A DNA stretch of 64,000 bases from Phoenix dactylifera (Eukaryota; Streptophyta; Magnoliopsida; Arecales; Arecaceae), in contig NC_052396.1 of NCBI RefSeq assembly GCF_009389715.1, positions 18,186,131 through 18,250,130 on the forward strand, written 5' to 3'. The notes under the pieces were generated by a model. That model was given only the letters and a program-made list of their open reading frames with translations, was not told the DNA's origin and did no database searches. Of this stretch, positions 56,301 to 64,000 are shown in pieces (positions within the stretch are counted from its first letter, which is position 1; every line of letters starts with the position of its first letter). A program made the translations under genes and the position numbers.

Positions 56301-59300
56301 AGAAAATCTGCTATCAGCACTTGCACTGCGATACTTAGAATAAGAGCAATAAGGAACATTGTATCCAGCGGAATGGAGAAAAAGGATTCATGTAGCCAAC
56401 CCCATCTAGTTTGAGATTAAGGCTTAGTTGAGTTGAGTTGAGTTATGGAACACTATATTCAAATTATAAAAGATACACTATATCGTAATTTAGTTTCAAG
56501 ATTTGAGATGAAAATGAAGGCAATTAAAACCAACAATCAAACGATCTCATATAACATGCAAATGTAATTATGACTAACATATACAAAAAATATATCACTT
56601 AGACTAAGAAATCGCTTAACAATTCATAGAAAAAAAGGTATCATATTACGCACTAAAATGGGTACCAAACATGAAATAGGGTTTGAAAACTTGGCTTTAA
56701 TTTCTGTTATGGCAGGACCTGACAGGTTTCAGTTAGAGCGATTTAGTGGGCTCGAGTTTCAGAGTTTTGGCCATATCTAAGGAAGTTCAGATATACGCAG
56801 CCTTATCTGTGTAAAGAGAGGTTGTTTCCATGTTTCCAGCCCGTGATCTCCATGTCATAATGGAGCAAACTTAGCTTTGCGCCAAGGCTCACCATCTTTT
56901 GGCCAAAAATAAGGAAAATGGCAAAATAAAAAAAGGGAATATATATATATATAACATAATAGGATATTATATTGTTTGAAATCTTTGGGTTTATTGTCTT
57001 GGTGTTTACTATATGGTGGCCTGAAAGGATCAAGTATTATAAAATCTTTAAGAAACTGGTAAATATAATAATTATATTAATTCAATTCTTTCATAACAAT
57101 TATTGATCCTGATGGAGAGAGCTCCATGTCCAAAACTTGGGAAGTAAATACCAATTTAATGGGTAAGCATAACATCCATGTTACATAGTAGTGAAACAGA
57201 AGAATCCTTATTAGCAAAATTTGTTTCAAGTAAAATGCGATGGATCCTTACAAACTCAATCAGAATTCCTATAAAGGGAACCTAATTTTGCACAACATGC
57301 AGACAAACAATAGAAAGCCACACTAATATAAATAACAAGGATAATATATCTTGTTAAGCAGGAGACGTGATGGTGTTAAATAAACAAGTGATACATTATA
57401 ATTTTCAAGAAGTGTAGGGTTTGAAGAGACTTCTTTAGTCATTCACTAGGCTTTTCAATCAAGAACAGTGAAGCAATTCCACCCATTAGCTCAAATATTC
57501 CTATGTACAATATTGGTTGATGCAAGAAGAGTGAAAAAAGGATGCGAAGGTCAAGACCCAAGATTAGTTATTGTAGAATTTTCGCCTAAAGGCCCTTCTT
57601 AATGGCTTTTCTTGGTTTTTTATGGGTCCCATTGATGGGTGAGTTGTATTCCAAAGTCTATGGAGGCTTGACTAGTCCAATGGATGTATGATTTTTTGTC
57701 GACTCCTCTTTGTTTTCTTCTTCCAACTACCAATATAATAAACCCAAACATCAAAAAGGTGTGTTTTGTGTGTGTGTGTGTGTGTTTTAGTTGCGTTGGA
57801 GGAAGAGAAAAAGAGGAAGGTGAGGGAGGGAGTGCTGCATGAAAAACTACTTAACTGGTACTGAAAATCATCATTGTTACAATGCCTTGGAAAAAAATGA
57901 TAATTGCATGCATGCAATCATATTAGCTAACAATAGAGCAAAGCAAGTAGCTGAGTATTTAGATTCTAGAGTTTCAAAGAGATTAAAAAGTAAATATTTG
58001 AATATTTAGGTCCTCGAATTTGGAGCAGAATAGATGCAAGCTACATCCATATTTCTGAAACCAATTTTAAATTATTGGATACATATTTTGTCCCATACCT
58101 GGAGCAAGATAACCAAATGTTCCAGCAACTATTGTGGTAATATGAGATTCTTCATCCTCCAACAGTTTTGCAAGTCCAAAATCAGACACACGAGCCTCCA
58201 AATTTCCATCTAGTAATATGTTGCTTGACTTAATGTCACGATGTATGATTCTTGGTGAACAATCATGATGCAAGTATGCAAGGCCTTTTGCAGCTCCCAT
58301 AATAATATTAAGACGTGCATCCCAGTCCAATTGTTCGGATCTTTCTGCCCGATCAGCAAAATAGATGTCACACCATTAAGGTTTCCACTATAATATCTAA
58401 ACACAAGTCCAAGAACATAGTACCACAATGACGTAGAACTACTAACTAAGCTTGCTGCATCTGATCAACTGACAAAATAATATATAACAAACACACAGTC
58501 TAAACAGCACAGGACACAGGAGAGTCTGGCAAGATTTACCAGTTAAATCAGTAAATAGAAATGACATTCGACAAAACAAGTTTCACTGGCTATCTTATAG
58601 TACTGAAATTGGATTTTGAAGTTGCATGCCTATGAATATACATATCAAAGAACTTATAAAGACTTTTTTTTAAGTTTACTGTCAAGACAATGAAGGGAAA
58701 CATATTTTTCTAAAATCTCAAGTGTAAAAGAACCACAGATGGCATAAAAATTCTGCATCAGCTGACAAAGGGGTCATATGACTCCTTTGTTGTGTACAAG
58801 GTTCTATACCAGCTATAACGCAGCAAACAACTAGATCTCTCATATTTCACTGTTGTTTATCCAATTCATTGATAGTGGATTGCCTCAAAATGTCTCACAG
58901 CACATCAACTCAGTATCAGGTAATATAGGGTTCATACAATCCATGCAATTGTCCCGTAAAACAAAAATGAAATAGTAAATTCATTTCTCTATCCTTTTTT
59001 CCCTCATTGCCCCCAACAGTTTCGAGCAAATTCTTAGAAAAGTCTACCTTGGAAGGGTTTCGCCCATAAATTCCAGCACATGAAGACCAACAAGGCAAAG
59101 CCACCAAATTCCACATTAAATCTAAATACATTTGCAAGAAATTCATAGAAAGATCAAAAATAATATGTGGTTGCAACATTAGATCCATGAAGAATCAATA
59201 CTCAGAAAAACCATTTTACAGACCTTGCCTTTCTACGCTCTTTGGGAAGGTTAGAACCTTTGCTGGGTTATTCTCTAGTTGAATGAGGTTATGGATGTAA

Positions 59301-62300
59301 ATAAGATGAGCTCAAACAATCCAGGCATAACTTAAGCTCAGCTTGTTTTGTACCTAAGTCGAGCTGAGTATATCAGCTCATTTAGATTCAAGCAAAAATC
59401 CAAGTCAAGGTTCACAAAACTGGGGATACTCAGTAATGGGGAGGGGTGGAGGGGATACCGAGTGTCCATCCATAGATCCGACCCTTGTACCGGGCTTACC
59501 AACATTGTACCAACTTGGTACTGGTATAGGGTCTGGTACCAAGATTGAGAACCCTGATTGAGATGCTCATAAACAGTTCATTTAACAAATCTATTAAGAA
59601 CCTTAAATGGGCCCAGATAGCAAGACACTTAAGGAGACACCTCACCTCGGGTGGGTGCCCAAACCGTCCAAACTAACAACCAAGGTTCGTCGTCTCAGTA
59701 TTGGACCCATATTGATACCATCCTATTACGGAGTTCGTATGCGGTATGGTACAAGATAGTAAGATGTACCGAGTGTTGGTACGGTATAAGACATAGTATC
59801 GGTTCAATACCAGTACGGAACAGTACCAACCGATACAGCGAACCTTGTAACAACCTTAAATATGCTTGTTGGATTAAGTATAACTTCTGTGAAATAACTA
59901 ACACCCGTGCATAGAATTGCAAATAGCCATAATCTTGATCACAAAAAGCTTATGCACATCGAAAGCAATTACCACTTTACGTGTCACTTGCTTTCCAATA
60001 TCTTGTTGCACCTTATATTTACTTTAGTATATTTCTTAGAAAACACAAAGCACCCACATTTTGATGGGAAAGGCTTGGATCCTGATGACTTCAAAAACAA
60101 CCAAAAGGAAGCTGATAAATGTGTATATGCAAAGTACTATAGCCATGAAATTCAACATTAGATCATCAGGGTAGAGGACATCTTAGTTCAACAAATGTCT
60201 CAACTTGTCTTATTTTAAGTATTGGTTGATGCAAGAATCCAGTGTATTTTTAATAGTTATTATAGCTGGCCTGCTTATTATTATTTCAGTGTGATCGATC
60301 AAGGAGAAGGAAGAATTCACTCAACCCACTCAACTCGAATATCTCAAAAGAAAATTAGAAAAGATGAAAAAATTGCGAAAGTAGGATTTATATCCCATTT
60401 TCTTTATTGATGATCCACACCATAAATTGCGGTTCATAGCCCTATTTATAACAGTAGAGACATCTTCCCTTACACAATTCAGGTACGATTCCTCTTCTAG
60501 TTCGAATAGAACTAGGTTTCCAAAAATAAATATGACTAGTAGAAATAATCATGAAAAAAACTAAAATCCTACAAGAGGTAGGTCTCAACTTCTACATCAA
60601 CTTTGTCTACTGTTGTTTGACCTAATTCTTCACGGATTAGAGGATATGTTTGATTAAAGTCTTTCCCAAAAAAAAGCCTTTTGATTTGACCGGCCTATTT
60701 CAGAGCCCAAATGATGAAAATTTAGCCCGTTTCAATCCCCTAAGGGTTGGCTCTAAGACATAGATCTCGAAAAGTTATCCGGTTTTTTTTTAAAAAAGAA
60801 TCTTAATCAAACATTGTATGATCAAGTTATGGCCTCCAAAAATTTTGCGCGTGACTCGGCTTCCCAATATGACGGATCTTGCTCCTAGACCCTATCTAGC
60901 TCTATCCGTAGTGGCCAAAGTGGCCTACATTAAGTCCAGTGATCCTGCTAGATCACAGTTCCCTTTATAAACTCATGACTGACAACACATGGACTAAAAT
61001 CAGAAGTCATGTTGTTTCTAAATTAACAGCTCTACCAATTTCCAATGCAAATGTTGAGATCATAATCAGATGGTTTTGTAGCATCTAACAATAACTTAAC
61101 CTGATTGTTGTCATTTTAGTATGATTTTGCACTTCAAACTTGTGCCTGGTAATATATAGACTAAAATCTGGAAGTAATGTGGTTCATAATATAACAGTTT
61201 TAGCGGACTGAAATGTGAATGTTGAGATTACAGTAAGATGATTTTGTAGCATCTATTAATAAGTTTCTACTAAAGCTGTCTGATAAAGCACATAAATTTT
61301 CATTTCTTACCAACAAAGAGAGGACTGAGAGAAGTTAAGTCACTAAGGAAAAGATGCATATAACAGATAATACAATTAAAAAAGCATATGTTAAGGTTAT
61401 ATCAAATTATAAATTATGAGGACGCATTAAGATCTAATAGAATGAAGCACTGATCATTTATAATGTTAAACAGTGACAAACTTGACAAAGCTAAAATGCA
61501 AACTCAACATGCAAGGGATTTGGATTTGCAAGGCCAATAACAAATTACAGAAGTTCTCCATGTGGTGCACCCCCAATTACCAGTCTAGAAAAAGTATTGA
61601 TAAACCAGATACTTAGCAATTCATACTCCACCCACCGGAAGCAGTGATTATACATATGAAAATAGTAGTACAGTTCTCACCATGTAAAACTTCATCCAAG
61701 CTTCCACCAGGTAAGTAATCATAGATTAACAACTTCGATGAAGGAGAATTACAATATCCACGGAGATTGACCAAATAACGATGCTTAATGCTCCCCAAAA
61801 TCTCAAGTTCCCGATCAAAGAAACGGTCTAGGCCTTCATTTGTCTTCATGATTCGCTTCAAAGCAAACACATTTCCATCATCCATCGCAAGCTTGTACAC
61901 AGTTCCAAAGCCTCCAGTACCAATAATGTTTTCATCATTTAATGTCTCCAGTTTTCTTAGGATATCTTTAGATGAGTAGGGCAAGTCCCCATGAAACATT
62001 ACAATAGATGCACCTGGGACAGTACCTAAGTATAAGAAAAATTTTCCTATTTTTCTACTCCTGAATGAGACAACGCATGTCATAATATTCATAGAACTAA
62101 GGAGGGAAAAATCCATCAATACCTTCACTGACATCCATTGCAAGACCGCTGATGTCACCTTTACCAAATTTCTTGTAAAGAAAGCAGCCCCAGAAGCACA
62201 TTAGTGCCACGAACAGTAAAGCACAAACTGTTGCAACTGCACTTATAACAAGCCTAGTAGAATTCTTCTTACCCCCTTTGTTTCCTGCAGCAACATATTT

Positions 62301-63922
62301 CTGCCACATGTAAGGTCCAAAAGTACAACAAGATAATTTGTAAGGGTCAAAGCCACCAGATTACTTAAAATCCAAGGAAATTTCTACAGGCTAGGTCCTG
62401 CCAGTCAAAAGGCCTCTCACCCCCCCCCCCCCCCCCCTTCCTTCCAAAAGGCTTGAATTTATAGTCTACTGAACCGGAGTGAACCGCCCGGTTCACCTCA
62501 TACCAAACTAGTAACCAACCAGTACCGGTTCAGCTAACCTTGCTTGAATCATTTATGAAAAATTTTAAAAATAATGAAAAAAGAGTATGAGCATATAGAT
62601 ACAAAAATAACTAGAGGTCAACTACTCTCGTTGCACCGATCTTTACCGCCTTAACTAATTAATGTTTCATTTTCAGCATAATATGATACTAATTCAAGAA
62701 TTTTGGTAATTTTGCATACAATGATTTGTCTATTACCAATCAAGGATAACATAATTTAAACCTTAGCAGGCATAAATCACTGCTTTGAAAAAAAAATGGG
62801 TCTTCAATTTCACTCTCTTGAAACAAAAATAACATAAGATGATATGTACTCTCAGCCTACCAAGTACCTGAAGTGGGAGGCTGAGAATCTATGGATGGCG
62901 GCTGAACCTCATCTTTGCACACGACACCAATTTGCTTCCCACATAACCCACGATTTCCAATAAAGCTGTAGACATATGCATAAAAGTAGAAAACACAAGT
63001 ATGGCTTAAGTAGTATTGATATCATAGTGTCTAATCTAATTCATTAATTAGCATGACCATCTATTTTTGAATATTAATTGAAATAGTTAACTCGAGAAAT
63101 GAAACGCAGCTCCCTTGCCAACAATAAAGACAGAAACTAAATTGGTATTTGTCAATCAATATTGTAGTGCAAAGCATGAAGCACAACAGGCAACAAATGA
63201 CTATACAGAGAAGCTAAGGCACGGGAGAGCACAAGGCAGATTCCACAGAGGATGTTATTTTAAAATGAAGGCATTAACAGATGACATAGCATTAAGAAAA
63301 GACATGCATCATATTCCAATGCGCCCGGAGAATCAGGGATGGTCGAGTCAATAAGGACATCACTACCTACAGAGAATTATTTACACAGCTGGCATCAGTC
63401 CCAGAAATTTCTAGAATATTTAAAGAGCATGCTTTGATGTACTAGTAAATCATTATATTTAATGATTATTTTCCTAAAATTAAAAGTTACAATTTTGTAA
63501 AATCAGGTGTTTGGTTGTGCAATGAAAATTCATAACTTCCTAAAGTGAGAAGTTATATTTCAGTCAGAACTGATACAAACCAGCAGCCACTTTCTGAGTT
63601 TATGCAGGATTTGACTTATGGGGATAAATTTATTGTATATATGGGCAATCAGTGGTGCTTTCTTGTCAAACCTTAAGAAAGGACACCAGTCAAGCCTTAC
63701 CACTAAATGCCTAAAAAGAAACTAACTGCAACATGACAACAGTTAATTCAAACCACAGCAAATACAAAGCACTTAACTTGAGAAAAGCAGTCCATCAAGT
63801 GAAAATGCACTTTAAAATATACATTCCAAAAATAAGCAAACAATACTTACGAAGTTTCTGTAAACTTGATAAGCACACCATCAGATGGTATCACTCCAGT
63901 CAAAAAGTTTGTTGATACATTG
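53329..63922 (-). CDS. FEI1: FEI1/FEI2-type leucine-rich repeat receptor-like kinase, 3' seven exons (partial)
   Basis: Exons on the minus strand: 63922-63851 (72 bp LRR exon), 62965-62868, 62284-62123, 62013-61681, 58344-58099, 55734-55601 and 53547-53329 (TGA). All join in phase to 420 residues. The order is a last LRR ([15 protein letters not shown]), a juxtamembrane Cys pair region ([18 protein letters not shown]), a membrane helix ([20 protein letters not shown]), then kinase. Kinase motifs are [26 protein letters not shown] in [13 protein letters not shown] across the 58099/55734 junction and the C-terminal [11 protein letters not shown]. This matches FEI-type receptors, which act at the plasma membrane in cell-wall synthesis and anisotropic growth. 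The FEI1/FEI2 paralogue is not resolved. The signal peptide and earlier LRR exons lie beyond the right edge. No visible break; introns of up to 3.3 kb hold repeats. Confidence 0.93.
53611..53631. repeat. (GAT)n microsatellite in the last intron of the kinase gene
   Basis: Seven consecutive GAT units. Confidence 0.9.
54871..54896. repeat. (GGGTC)n minisatellite in a kinase gene intron
   Basis: Five consecutive gggtc units followed by a diverged unit. Confidence 0.9.
57766..57785. repeat. (GT)n microsatellite in a kinase gene intron
   Basis: Nine to ten GT units. Confidence 0.9.
59440..59560. repeat. GTACC-rich repeat in a kinase gene intron, copy 1
   Basis: Short palindromic pieces (ttgtacc, ttggtactggta, ctggtacc) followed by a gagaaccctga end, resembling 47090-47265 and 59690-59855. 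Confidence 0.5.
59690..59855. repeat. GTACC-rich repeat in a kinase gene intron, copy 2
   Basis: Contains tggtacggta, cggttcaataccagtacgg and an end cagcgaaccttg, the same end seen at 47265. Confidence 0.6.
62420..62437. repeat. Poly(C) run in a kinase gene intron
   Basis: Eighteen consecutive C. Confidence 0.95.
62458..62545. repeat. Repeat related to the GTACCGG family in a kinase gene intron
   Basis: Contains gaaccgcccggttcacc and ccagtaccggttcagctaac followed by cttg, similar in style and end to the other copies, directly after the poly(C) run. Confidence 0.45.
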
Positions 63923-64000
63923 CTTCAAGAAGATTGCAAAGCAAATCAATTTTTAGCTTTATATGGGAGCAATCATTCATTTGATGGATATAATATATAG

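Overview
This is nuclear DNA of a flowering plant. The genes have GT-AG introns, the intergenic DNA is AT-rich, and plant LTR retrotransposons are nested inside genes and older repeats. The GC-rich first exon of the trihelix gene, the retroelement families and the scattered GTACCGGTAC-type palindromic repeats suggest a monocot, possibly a palm. That placement is an inference; nothing in the window names the species.

Layout. Positions 1-2800 hold a decayed, rearranged endogenous pararetrovirus (Caulimoviridae-like): a reverse transcriptase/RNase H remnant on +, another polyprotein remnant on -, and a TATA box plus primer-binding-like site. Positions 6480-9077 (+) carry the last five exons of a chloroplast maltose transporter (MEX1 type). 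Positions 14031-14369 (-) hold a small uncharacterised single-exon gene. Positions 17390-30993 are a nearly complete 13.6 kb Ty3/gypsy element of the Tat lineage in - orientation. It has 1.19 kb LTRs, a gag-protease ORF, a pol with dual RNase H and integrase broken by stops, two tandem repeat arrays, and a separate intron-containing gene on the opposite strand with one nonsense codon. It sits in a TA microsatellite inside an older diverged repeat array, which resumes at 31010-31440. Positions 32820-33150 are a LINE 3' end.

Positions 33490-36530 (+) encode a two-exon GT-3-type trihelix transcription factor with telomere-like repeats in its leader. Positions 37093-41255 (+) are an internally deleted chromovirus with 354 and 361 bp LTRs. 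Positions 50072-41905 (-) are a small SERF/zinc-finger gene whose single intron of about 8 kb contains a MITE, a 2.57 kb LTR-like element, and a 2.54 kb solo LTR with perfect target duplication; its first exon appears frameshifted. Positions 50297-51575 are a truncated LINE. Positions 63922-53329 (-) carry the last seven exons of a FEI1/FEI2-type leucine-rich repeat receptor kinase; the gene continues past the right edge.

The host genes (starch-derived maltose export, a transcription factor, a cell-wall receptor kinase, small unknown proteins) show no functional link and are not co-transcribed. The most unusual content is in the mobile elements: the antisense gene and satellite-like arrays of the Tat element, the in-frame deletion in the chromovirus, and the transposon-filled intron of the small zinc-finger gene.
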